Positions 9,771 to 18,640 of a stretch of 64,000 nt of DNA are shown here, one piece after another (position 1 is the first letter of the stretch; every line of letters starts with the position of its first letter). The stretch covers positions 1 through 64,000 of the forward strand of contig JAUIIJ010000009.1 of NCBI GenBank assembly GCA_030431825.1. The letters are read 5' to 3'. Below the pieces are notes generated by a model. That model saw nothing but the letters and a program-made list of their open reading frames with translations. It made no database searches and had not been told where the DNA came from. Origin of the DNA: Alphaproteobacteria bacterium. Its GTDB lineage: Bacteria; Pseudomonadota; Alphaproteobacteria; Rhodobacterales; Rhodobacteraceae. The position numbers and the translations under genes were made by a program.

Positions 9771-11339
9771 ATGGCGGCGCATCGTGAACCGGGGCGGCAG
9801 GACACTGCCGCTCCTGCTCCGGCAATTGAACTGCGCGGAATTTCCAAGGCGTTCGGACCGGTACAGGCCAACAAGGACATTTCCATTCGCGTGATGCCGG
9901 GCACGATCCACGGTATCATCGGCGAGAACGGCGCGGGAAAATCCACGCTGATGAGCATTCTCTACGGCTTTTACAAGGCCGACAAAGGCGAGATCTTCAT
10001 ATCCGGCAAGCAGACACAGATCCCCGACAGCCAGGCGGCCATCGCGGCAGGGATCGGCATGGTATTCCAGCATTTCAAACTGGTGCAGAATTTCACCGTT
10101 CTGGAGAATATCGTGCTGGGGGCCGAGGATGGCGTCATGCTGACCCCGTCACTGGCCAAGGCGCGCAAGGTGCTGGTCGAACTCGAGCAGGAATACGGGC
10201 TCAACGTGGATCCGGATGCGCGTATCGAGGATATCGGCGTGGGCAAGCAGCAGCGTGTCGAGATTCTCAAGGCGCTGTATCGGCAGGCCGAAATCCTGAT
10301 CCTGGATGAGCCGACGGGCGTTCTGACGCCCGCCGAAGCCGATCAGCTGTTCCGCATCCTTCATCGGCTGCGTGACGAGGGCAAGACGATCATCCTGATC
10401 ACCCACAAGCTGCGCGAGATCATGAACGCCACCGACACCGTCAGCGTGATGCGGCGCGGCGAAATGACGGCGACCGTCAGCACATCCGAAACCAGCCCCG
10501 AACAGCTCGCGGAGCTGATGGTCGGGCGCAAGGTCCTGTTGCGCGTCGACAAGGCACCGGCAGAGCCCGGCGCGCCGATCCTGGAAATCGAGAAGCTCGG
10601 CGTTGTCGATGAAAAGGGCGTGGAACGGCTCAAGGGGATCGACCTGACCGTGCGCGCAGGTGAAATCCTGGGCATTGCCGGGGTCGCGGGCAACGGTCAG
10701 TCCGAATTGCTGGAAGTGCTGGGCGGAATGCGGGAGGCGCGCGGAAACATCCGCCTCAATGGCGCGCCCCTGTCCCTGTCGGGACGGGGATGTGACGGGC
10801 AGGCCCGCCGCCAGCGGCACATCGCGCATGTACCCGAGGACCGGCAACGCGAAGGGCTGATCATGGATTTTCACGCCTGGGAGAACGTTGCCTTTGGCTA
10901 TCACCGCGACGACATCTATTGCAACGGTGTGTTCACGGACAACGCCACCCTGCGCCGCGACACCGAGGCCAAGATGAAGCGCTTTGACGTGCGCCCGCCC
11001 GATCCGTGGCTTGCCGCCAAGAATTTCAGCGGCGGCAACCAGCAAAAGATCGTCGTGGCGCGCGAGATCGAGCGCAATCCCGATCTGCTGCTGGTGGGCC
11101 AACCGACGCGGGGCGTCGATATCGGCGCGATCGAATTCATCCACAAACAGATCGTGGCGCTGCGCGACCAGGGCAAGGCGATCCTGCTGGTGTCGGTGGA
11201 ACTGGAAGAGATCTGCGCGCTCTCGGACCGGATTGCGGTGATGTTTGACGGTCAGATCATGGGCGAACGTCTGCCCGGTGAAACCGATGAAAAGGAACTT
11301 GGCCTGCTGATGGCCGGCGTATCCGGGGAGGCGGCGTGA
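9771..11339 (+). CDS. ABC transporter ATP-binding protein (two-domain, BMP/nucleoside type)
   Basis: Two ATPase halves: IIGENGAGKSTLMSILYG...LILDEPTGVLTPAEAD, and LSGRGCDG...NFSGGNQQKIVVAREIERNPDLLLVGQPTRGVDIG. Confidence 0.93.
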   Translation: MAAHREPGRQDTAAPAPAIELRGISKAFGPVQANKDISIRVMPGTIHGIIGENGAGKSTLMSILYGFYKADKGEIFISGKQTQIPDSQAAIAAGIGMVFQHFKLVQNFTVLENIVLGAEDGVMLTPSLAKARKVLVELEQEYGLNVDPDARIEDIGVGKQQRVEILKALYRQAEILILDEPTGVLTPAEADQLFRILHRLRDEGKTIILITHKLREIMNATDTVSVMRRGEMTATVSTSETSPEQLAELMVGRKVLLRVDKAPAEPGAPILEIEKLGVVDEKGVERLKGIDLTVRAGEILGIAGVAGNGQSELLEVLGGMREARGNIRLNGAPLSLSGRGCDGQARRQRHIAHVPEDRQREGLIMDFHAWENVAFGYHRDDIYCNGVFTDNATLRRDTEAKMKRFDVRPPDPWLAAKNFSGGNQQKIVVAREIERNPDLLLVGQPTRGVDIGAIEFIHKQIVALRDQGKAILLVSVELEEICALSDRIAVMFDGQIMGERLPGETDEKELGLLMAGVSGEAA

Positions 11340-11340
11340 C

Positions 11341-12435
11341 ATGGACGTGATGCCAAGATGGGCCGATGTGGTCCTGATTCCGCTGATCTCGCTGGCGCTG
11401 GCGGCAATCCTGTCGGCGCTGGTGATCGTCGGCATCGGAGAGGACCCGGTTGCCGCCGTCAGCCTGATGGTCAAGGGCGCGCTGGGGTCAACCTATGGCT
11501 GGGGCTACACGCTCTATTACGCCACCAATTTCATGTTCACGGGGCTGGCCGTGTCGGTCGCCTTTCACGCAAAGCTGTTCAATATCGGCGGCGAAGGCCA
11601 GGCGATGCTGGGCGGGCTGGGCGTGGCGATTGCATGTCTTTACGTTCCCTGGCCCCACTGGACACTGGCGCTGATCTTTGCGTCGCTGGCCGCCGCGCTC
11701 TTTGGCGCGGCCTGGGCCGCGATCCCGGCCTATCTTCAGGCACGTCGGGGCAGCCATATCGTGATCACGACGATCATGTTCAACTTTATCGCCGCCGCAG
11801 TGCTCAATTACATGCTGGTGGTGGTCCTGCGTCCCAAGGGCGCGATGGACCCGGCCAGCGCCCGCTTTCCCGAAGCGGTGCACCTCCCCTCCTTTCAGGA
11901 AATGTTCTCCACGGCGGACACGGCCCTGTTCCGCGGCGCACCCGCAAATATCACGTTCTTTGTGGCGCTGGCGGCCTGCGTCGTGGTGTGGCTGCTGATC
12001 TGGCGCACACGGCTGGGATATGAAATCCGCGCTTACGGACATTCCGAAACCGGCGCGCGCTATGCCGGGATTTCACCGTTTCGCATCACCATGATCGCCA
12101 TGCTGATCTCGGGGGCGCTGGCGGGTCTGATGGCCATCAACAATGTCATGGGCGAGGCCGAGCGGCTGGTCCTGAACGCCACAGAGGGTGCCGGGTTCAT
12201 CGGAATTGCCGTCGCCCTGATGGGGCGCAGCCACCCGTTCGGCGTGTTCCTTGCGGCGATCCTCTTCGGGTTTCTCTATCAGGGCGGTGCGGAGCTGGCC
12301 CTGTGGACCGACATCCCACGCGAACTGATCGTTGTCATTCAGGCGCTGGTGATCCTGTTCACCGGGGCGCTGGACAATATGGTGCGCATGCCGCTTGAAC
12401 GTCTGTTTCTTCGTTTGCGCGGGGGGAATGGCTGA
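11341..12435 (+). CDS. ABC transporter permease
   Basis: Multi-TM, ...FNIGGEGQAMLGGLG... typical of BMP-associated permease. Confidence 0.92.
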   Translation: MDVMPRWADVVLIPLISLALAAILSALVIVGIGEDPVAAVSLMVKGALGSTYGWGYTLYYATNFMFTGLAVSVAFHAKLFNIGGEGQAMLGGLGVAIACLYVPWPHWTLALIFASLAAALFGAAWAAIPAYLQARRGSHIVITTIMFNFIAAAVLNYMLVVVLRPKGAMDPASARFPEAVHLPSFQEMFSTADTALFRGAPANITFFVALAACVVVWLLIWRTRLGYEIRAYGHSETGARYAGISPFRITMIAMLISGALAGLMAINNVMGEAERLVLNATEGAGFIGIAVALMGRSHPFGVFLAAILFGFLYQGGAELALWTDIPRELIVVIQALVILFTGALDNMVRMPLERLFLRLRGGNG

Positions 12436-13400
12436 TGGATTTCCTGACGATCATCCAGATTCTCGACAGCACCGTCCGCCTGGGCACGCCCCTGTTGCTG
12501 GCCTGCCTTGCCGGTCTGTTCTCGGAACGTGCCGGCATCTTTGACATCGGTCTCGAGGGCAAGATGCTGGCGGCGGCGTTCTTTTCGGCGGCGGTTGCAG
12601 CGGTGTCGGGCTCGGTCTGGCTGGGTCTTGCGGCCGGTATCGCGGCCTCTCTGGCGCTGGCGGCGCTGCACGGGCTCGCGTCGATCACCTTTCGCGGCAA
12701 CCAGCTGATCTCGGGCGTCGCGATCAATTTCCTTGCCGCAGGGTTGACGGTGCTGATCGCGCAGGACTGGTTCGGCCAGGGCGGCAGGACCCCGTCCCTG
12801 GTGGGCGGAGCACGTTTTGAACCGATCACCCTGCCCTTTGCCGATCATGTCGCGGCGGTGCCCATTTTGGGACCGATCTATTCCGAACTGCTCTCGGGGC
12901 ACTCGATTCTCGTCTATCTTGCCTTCCTCGCCGTCCCCGCGACCTGGTGGATGCTGTACCGCACGCGGTTCGGCCTGCGCCTGCGGGCGGTCGGAGAAAA
13001 CCCCGCCGCCGTGGACACGGCCGGGGTCTCGGTCGTCGGGCTGCGCTATGCGGCCGTTGCCATCTGCGGCGTCCTCTGCGGGATCGCGGGGGCCTATCTT
13101 GCCACCGGGCTGCAGGCCGGCTTTGTCAAGGATATGACCGCCGGGCGCGGGTTCATCGCGCTCGCCGCGCTGATCTTTGCCAAATGGCGACCGTGGCATG
13201 CGATGTGGGCCTGCCTGCTGTTCGGCTTCCTTCAGGCCATCGCACTGCGCTATCAGAATATAGATCTCGGCGGTCTGGTGATTCCGGTACAGGTGATGGA
13301 TGCCCTGCCCTATATCCTGACGGTCGTCATTCTCGCCGGATTCGTCGGCAAGGCGATCCCGCCAAGGGCGGGGGGTGAACCCTATGTAAAGGAAAGATAG
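12435..13400 (+). CDS. ABC transporter permease
   Basis: Multi-TM, ...LFSERAGIFDIGLEGKMLAAAFF...FRGNQLISGVAINFLAAGLT. Confidence 0.92.
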   Translation: MDFLTIIQILDSTVRLGTPLLLACLAGLFSERAGIFDIGLEGKMLAAAFFSAAVAAVSGSVWLGLAAGIAASLALAALHGLASITFRGNQLISGVAINFLAAGLTVLIAQDWFGQGGRTPSLVGGARFEPITLPFADHVAAVPILGPIYSELLSGHSILVYLAFLAVPATWWMLYRTRFGLRLRAVGENPAAVDTAGVSVVGLRYAAVAICGVLCGIAGAYLATGLQAGFVKDMTAGRGFIALAALIFAKWRPWHAMWACLLFGFLQAIALRYQNIDLGGLVIPVQVMDALPYILTVVILAGFVGKAIPPRAGGEPYVKER

Positions 13401-13485
13401 GTCAGGAGCGGGCGCGGATTAAATTCTCTTGCTGCAAAGCAGCATGGCGGTTGCATTTTCACGACGGACAGAGCTAACACATATC

Positions 13486-14409
13486 ATGCAGGTCTATCTC
13501 CCCATCGCCGAAGTTTCCGTGAACATCTTTCTGGTGCTCGGTCTTGGTGGATTGGTCGGCATTCTCTCGGGCATGTTCGGCGTGGGCGGCGGTTTCATCC
13601 TGACGCCGCTGCTGTTCTTTATCGGGATCCCTCCTGCGGTGGCGGTCGCCACCGGTGCCAATCAGATCGTCGCCTCCTCGATCTCCGGCGTGCTGGCGCA
13701 TTTCCGGCGGCGCACCGTCGACCTCAAGATGGGAACTGTCCTGCTGGCGGGCGGCCTGCTCGGGGCCGGCCTGGGGATCGGGGTCTTCAACTATCTCAAG
13801 AGCATCGGCCAGGTCGATCTGCTGGTAAACCTCTGCTATGTGGTTTTCCTTGGCATCATCGGGGCGCTGATGTTCATCGAGAGTCTGAACGCCATTCGCA
13901 AGAGCCGCAAGGCGGGCGGCAAGCCGCCCTTTGTCCGCCGTCAGAGAACCTGGGTTCACGCCTTGCCGTTCAAGATGCGGTTTCGCACATCGGGGCTCTA
14001 TATTTCCGTCATCCCGCCACTCGGTGTGGGGCTCGCCGTGGGTGTGCTTGCCGCGATCATGGGGGTCGGCGGCGGCTTTATCATGGTGCCTGCGATGATC
14101 TATATCCTCGGCATGCCGACCAAGGTGGTCGTCGGAACCTCGCTGTTCCAGATCATCTTCGTCACCGCCTTTACCACCATGCTGCACGCCACCACCAACT
14201 ATACGGTGGATGTGATGCTGGCGCTGCTGCTGCTGATCGGCGGCGTCATCGGGGCGCAGCTCGGCACCCAGATCGGACTTCGCATGAAGGCCGAGCAGCT
14301 GCGCATCCTGCTGGCGCTCATGGTGTTGGCGGTCTGCGGAAAACTGGCACTCGAACTGTTGCTGCAACCGGGTGAACTTTATTCCCTCGCACCTGTCGGC
14401 GGAGACTGA
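13486..14409 (+). CDS. Sulfite exporter TauE/SafE family (TSUP) permease
   Basis: LGGLVGILSGMFGVGGGFILTPLLFFIGIPPAVAVATGANQIVASS... repeated as AIMGVGGGFIMVPAMIYILGMPTKVVVGTSLFQ. Confidence 0.9.
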   Translation: MQVYLPIAEVSVNIFLVLGLGGLVGILSGMFGVGGGFILTPLLFFIGIPPAVAVATGANQIVASSISGVLAHFRRRTVDLKMGTVLLAGGLLGAGLGIGVFNYLKSIGQVDLLVNLCYVVFLGIIGALMFIESLNAIRKSRKAGGKPPFVRRQRTWVHALPFKMRFRTSGLYISVIPPLGVGLAVGVLAAIMGVGGGFIMVPAMIYILGMPTKVVVGTSLFQIIFVTAFTTMLHATTNYTVDVMLALLLLIGGVIGAQLGTQIGLRMKAEQLRILLALMVLAVCGKLALELLLQPGELYSLAPVGGD

Positions 14410-14411
14410 TC

Positions 14412-15170
14412 ATGCGGTTGCTGTGGTCCATCCTGTTCATTCTGACACCGCTTGCCAGCCTGGCGGAAGAGGTCGTGCTGGGTCTCAGCCAGGACAAGGT
14501 TGCCATCACCACCAGCTTTGACGGTTCCGAAATTCTGATCTTTGGCGCCGTCAAACGGGAAACACCCATTCTCGAAGATTCGCCGCTTGAGGTGGTCATC
14601 ACCATCACCGGTCCCTCCGAGCCTGTCACCGTGCGCCGCAAGTCGCGGATGTTCGGCATCTGGGTCAACACCGATGCGGTCGAGGTGGATCGCGCGCCAA
14701 GCTTTTACGCCGTCGCCACCACCGCACCCCTCTCCGACGTCCTGAGCGAAACCGAGGATTTGCGCCACAAGGTCTCTATCGATCGCGCCATCCGGTCGGT
14801 CGGGGCCCCGGACAATATTGCCAACTCCGCGCTGTTCACCGATGCGGTGATCCGCATCCGCCGCGAAGCGGACCTCTATCAGACGCTTGAAAGCGGCGTT
14901 GCACTGGACCAGCAGACCCTGTTCAGAACCGCAATCGACATGCCCTCGAACCTGACGGAGGGCGATTATGTCACCCGCATCTTCCTGACCCGTGACGGAC
15001 AGGTGGTGTCGAGCTACGAGACCACGATCGCGGTTCAGAAGGTGGGCTTGGAGCGCTGGCTGTTCGTGCTCTCGCGACAACAGCCTTTCTGGTACGGCCT
15101 GCTGTCGCTGGCAATTGCCATCGCCGCGGGTTGGGGTGCATCCACGGCGTTCCGCCTGCTGCGCGGCTAA
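14412..15170 (+). CDS. TIGR02186 family protein (TSUP-associated membrane protein)
   Basis: EEVVLGLSQDKVAITTSFDGSEILIFGAVKRE... C-terminal TM; directly follows TauE/SafE gene. Confidence 0.85.
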   Translation: MRLLWSILFILTPLASLAEEVVLGLSQDKVAITTSFDGSEILIFGAVKRETPILEDSPLEVVITITGPSEPVTVRRKSRMFGIWVNTDAVEVDRAPSFYAVATTAPLSDVLSETEDLRHKVSIDRAIRSVGAPDNIANSALFTDAVIRIRREADLYQTLESGVALDQQTLFRTAIDMPSNLTEGDYVTRIFLTRDGQVVSSYETTIAVQKVGLERWLFVLSRQQPFWYGLLSLAIAIAAGWGASTAFRLLRG

Positions 15171-15245
15171 AGCGCTGTGTGATTCAGGTTTATCGCCAAT
15201 ACCCGCTTGGCCGCCGCGCTTGTGCACCGGTGATCGCAATGGGCT

Positions 15246-16775
15246 TCATGTCTCTTCCATCTGCAGGCTCAGCGGCGCCACAGGCGCGCCGCGCAGGTCG
15301 TCCACGCGGAGCGCATGCGTGGGTTTGGACAGGCGATTGCGCACGACCCAGATCAACCGTTCCTGCGCCCGCGTGATCGCCACATAGGCAAGCCGTTTCC
15401 ACAGCGGTTGTCCGGCTTCGATCCGCCCCATGCGGGCCGCAACGAACAGGTCGGGGGCAAACACCTGTACCGTGTCCCACTGCGAGCCCTGCGCCTTGTG
15501 GATGGTGACTGCCGCGCCGTGAAGAAACGCCGCCCCCATACCGGCGGCGAAGGGGATGAACGGCTCTTCCTCGTCCGGTTTCTCGATCTTGACGATCGAC
15601 GCGGCGCTCACCTGCGGATCCTCTGCCCCCATCACGTGCAGACGCGAGAAACCGGGTTTCTTGCCCGGTCCCAGATAGACGACCTGCGCCCCCTTGATCA
15701 GACCCCGCGCTTCGAGGTCCAGCCGGCGTTTGCGATGCTTGGCCGGAAGCTCGATCCCGTCGCAAATCAGCGGCTCGCCCTCCAGCAGCGCGTCCTCGGG
15801 GGCGCCGTGTACGGTGCGAAAAGCGTTGATGAGCCGGATCCGCGTTGCATTGCGCCAGACGAGGACCGGGCTTCGGGCCATCAGATCGACCTCGACCCGC
15901 TGCCCCCAGACCACGCGCTCGTCGCGGCGTGCCGTGTCCTCGACCATCTCCTCGAATCCCTGGAAGTCAAGCTGCGGATCGGCCAGGGCATGCGCGAGAT
16001 CGAGTATCGGATTATCCGCATCCTGGCGATGAACGCGATGCAGGCTGAGCTTGCGCGTGTCGGGCAGCCCGTCAAATACCATGCCGCCGGACTGGTTGAC
16101 CGGAGCCAACTGCGCCGGGTCGCCGAACAACACAAGCGTCGGAAAGATCTCCTTGAGGTCCTCGAATTGTCGGTCATCCAGCATCGACGATTCGTCGACA
16201 AATCCGACATCGAGCGGGTCTTCGCGCCGTTTCCACCCGGTGATGAAATCCGAACCGCGCAGCCCCGCCGCCGCCAATGCCCCCGGAATCGACTTGTTGC
16301 CGGCATAGAACGCTGCCGCGCGATCCAGCGCCAGGTCGGTCAGCCCCTCGATCTCGGGACGTTCGCCGTCATTGGCCAGCCATTCGGCGATACGCTCGTA
16401 ATCGGGATCGTAGACCGGTGAATAAAGGATACGGTGGATGGTCGTTGCCGGCACGCCCCGCAACCGCAGGACGCTCGCCGCCTTGTTGGTGGGCGCCAGG
16501 ATCGCGAGTGTCCGCCTGCTTTTGCTGCGCCGGCTCTCGTAATCGCCGGACACCACCTCGACACCGGCACGCTCCAGTTCCTTGTAAAGTTCCGCCAGAA
16601 GCAGCGTCTTGCCCGATCCCGCCTTGCCAACAAGCGCCATCACACCGACGCCATCGTCGCGCGGCGGCATCGCCGTGCCGTTGTCGATATCGATGCCCGC
16701 CCCGCGCAGCAGTTCGGCAACGCGGTCGTGGGCCAGGGCCTGATCGTCGGAATAGGTGAAGTTCGATGCAGTCAT
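15246..16775 (-). CDS. AAA family ATPase / RecD-like DNA helicase
   Basis: LVGKAGSGKTLLLAELYKEL...FVDESSMLDDRQ...GDPAQLAPV...AVTIHKAQGSQWDTVQVF...LAYVAITRAQERLIWVVRN. Confidence 0.9.
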   Translation of the reverse strand: MTASNFTYSDDQALAHDRVAELLRGAGIDIDNGTAMPPRDDGVGVMALVGKAGSGKTLLLAELYKELERAGVEVVSGDYESRRSKSRRTLAILAPTNKAASVLRLRGVPATTIHRILYSPVYDPDYERIAEWLANDGERPEIEGLTDLALDRAAAFYAGNKSIPGALAAAGLRGSDFITGWKRREDPLDVGFVDESSMLDDRQFEDLKEIFPTLVLFGDPAQLAPVNQSGGMVFDGLPDTRKLSLHRVHRQDADNPILDLAHALADPQLDFQGFEEMVEDTARRDERVVWGQRVEVDLMARSPVLVWRNATRIRLINAFRTVHGAPEDALLEGEPLICDGIELPAKHRKRRLDLEARGLIKGAQVVYLGPGKKPGFSRLHVMGAEDPQVSAASIVKIEKPDEEEPFIPFAAGMGAAFLHGAAVTIHKAQGSQWDTVQVFAPDLFVAARMGRIEAGQPLWKRLAYVAITRAQERLIWVVRNRLSKPTHALRVDDLRGAPVAPLSLQMEET

Positions 16776-16831
16776 GCTCGCGACACTACAGGCGCGACAA
16801 TGGCTTCACCAGTGAGCGATTGCGATTTGGC

Positions 16832-17470
16832 TCAGGCAGAGAGCGCCAGCTGCCGCTGCTGTGCCGGTCTGAACGCCCGGTTGAACCAAAGACGCGACAA
16901 TTCCTCGGAAATTCCCGATTTGCGCGCGATCTGCGCCTTGGCCGTGTCGGAAAATTCCCAGAGGCCGACGCTGATCCGGTTCCGACCCTCCCCGGTGCTG
17001 CCCAGTACCTCGGGCGACGATCCGATCAGCCGATAGATGCGCACCATGCGCGCATCGAACACGCCGACAAAGTGCCTGATGCCAAAGCCGTTCATGATCT
17101 CGCCCCCACCGAGCATCAGCGCGGCGGCAACGTTGCTGCCCGCGCTGCGCGACAGGCAAAACCGTGTACATTCCCAGATCATCGGGCTGGAAATCGTGTT
17201 GGCGCCAACCAGATCGCCGAACACATCGTTGACCATGACCGGCCCGGTCGTCGGCAGAAACCGCATTGATCCGCCGTGGCTGCCATCAGGTTGCTCCCAG
17301 ATGACATAGAGCGGGTTCAGCCGGTCGTAACCGTCCATTTCATAGCCGTTGTCATCAACGTCTACGTCCCAGCCAAGGCGCGTCTTGAACTGGTCCGCGC
17401 GATCGCGAAACATTGTCCGGCGCAACTTTGGATAGTTGTGAAGCTCATTTGCATAGATGTAGCGCAGCAT
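16832..17470 (-). CDS. luxI: Acyl-homoserine-lactone synthase (LuxI family)
   Basis: MLRYIYANELHNYPKLRRTMFRDRADQFKTRLGWDV...GSMRFLPTTGPVMVNDVF...ECTRFCL. Confidence 0.93.
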   Translation of the reverse strand: MLRYIYANELHNYPKLRRTMFRDRADQFKTRLGWDVDVDDNGYEMDGYDRLNPLYVIWEQPDGSHGGSMRFLPTTGPVMVNDVFGDLVGANTISSPMIWECTRFCLSRSAGSNVAAALMLGGGEIMNGFGIRHFVGVFDARMVRIYRLIGSSPEVLGSTGEGRNRISVGLWEFSDTAKAQIARKSGISEELSRLWFNRAFRPAQQRQLALSA

Positions 17471-17482
17471 GATCGTGTCCCC

Positions 17483-17513
17483 TTGTCGTCCTGCGTCTTC
17501 AGGCTTACGACAA
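17483..17513. promoter_or_regulatory. Imperfect dyad in luxI leader (possible operator or mRNA hairpin)
   Basis: TTGTCGT...ACGACAA 7-bp perfect outer arms with inner CCTG/CAGG, 13-43 nt upstream of luxI ATG. Confidence 0.45.
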
Positions 17514-17551
17514 CATTGGTTAACGTGAGGTCATCGCGGAGTTCCTTCCGT

Positions 17552-18271
17552 TCAGACCACGATCAGGCCACGGCTCATGGCGCGGGCAACCGCATGAGTG
17601 GTGTTGAGTGCACCGAGCTTGAAGCGCGCACTTTCGATGTAGACACGCAACGTGTGTTCAGAGATCGAGAGCGTCTCTGCCGTCTGCGCCCGGCTGTATC
17701 CCATTGCCAGCAATGTCATCGCATCCACCTCGCGCGGGGACAGCGCTCTGGAGCTTTCCGGTTGCCGGTCGGGTTCGAATTCCAATGCCTTTCTGTTGAA
17801 GAAATGGGCGATCAGGATCAGGTCGCGGCTGTTCTCCTCTGTAAATTTCTCCCAGGTCGCGTCATCGCAGCTGTGACTGACCGAAAACAGTGCGAATTGC
17901 CCGTTCGGGCCGCGGATCGGGATCGAGAACCCCTGGTTGCCCACGCCGTATTCCTGGGCTTCGATCATGAATTGACGTGCGGCCTTGCTCGACCAGTCGA
18001 GCCTTTTCCAATCGACCGGGTGAAACCGCTGAAAACATCCGACAACGACAGGATCGACGCGCTGGTAGTTCTGGGCGATCCATCGCGCCCTCCACTCGTC
18101 CGAATATGTTCCGCAGCCGTATTGATCTCCCGCGCCGTCGACCCAGTGATACACCATGTGATCGACGAGAAACGCGTCACGTAACGCTTCGATTATTCCC
18201 TGTAGTTCTTCAAGCTCGCTGGTGGCGTCCAATTCCTCCAGCACCTGATCCAGATTGACTCGGTTCACCAT
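17552..18271 (-). CDS. luxR: LuxR-family autoinducer-binding transcriptional regulator
   Basis: Autoinducer-binding domain plus ALSPREVDAMTLLAMGYSRAQTAETLSISEHTLRVYIESARFKLGALNTTHAVARAMSRGLI HTH. Confidence 0.93.
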   Translation of the reverse strand: MVNRVNLDQVLEELDATSELEELQGIIEALRDAFLVDHMVYHWVDGAGDQYGCGTYSDEWRARWIAQNYQRVDPVVVGCFQRFHPVDWKRLDWSSKAARQFMIEAQEYGVGNQGFSIPIRGPNGQFALFSVSHSCDDATWEKFTEENSRDLILIAHFFNRKALEFEPDRQPESSRALSPREVDAMTLLAMGYSRAQTAETLSISEHTLRVYIESARFKLGALNTTHAVARAMSRGLIVV

Positions 18272-18428
18272 TTAGTACCGAACGCGCCTCTTCTTTTCGG
18301 GACGAAATCTCGGCAGCGGCAATAAGCGTGGTGTCATCCAATTGCTCCGCAAGCGCCCCCAGACCATTGGCCGAAGCAAATGATTTGAGGTCTGCCAATA
18401 CGTCCAGTATCCAGTCGTTGTGCGTCAT
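18210..18428 (-). CDS. Small protein (72 aa) overlapping the luxR start
   Basis: MTHNDWILDVLADLKSFASANGLGALAEQLDDTTLIAAAEISSRKEEAR...; amphipathic, overlaps luxR by 62 nt in another frame. Confidence 0.6.
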   Translation of the reverse strand: MTHNDWILDVLADLKSFASANGLGALAEQLDDTTLIAAAEISSRKEEARSVLNGEPSQSGSGAGGIGRHQRA

Positions 18429-18574
18429 CAGGGTCGCTCCGCAGTGGTTAACGAACAATTAACACAAGACTACCATTTGCACGTTTGTTAGGAAATTCGC
18501 AGCTTTCGACCCCCCAAAAATAGCGAGGGCGATTTTTCCAAGGGTCTGTTTTCAAATACCCCGATTCAGAATGC

Positions 18575-18612
18575 AAAACACCCGCGTCACCAAAGGGCGA
18601 TTCGCGGGTGTT
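18575..18612 (-). terminator. Rho-independent terminator of ccr
   Basis: AACACCCGCG (18577-18586) / CGCGGGTGTT (18603-18612), followed on minus strand by TTTTGC. Confidence 0.7.
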
Positions 18613-18640
18613 ACTGTTCTCGAATTGGAGACGCCGAGAT

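Noticed and set aside
11761-11768. GTGATCAC palindrome
   Set aside because: Single copy inside an ABC permease CDS (I-V-I-T codons), no partner at 21 bp; likely chance
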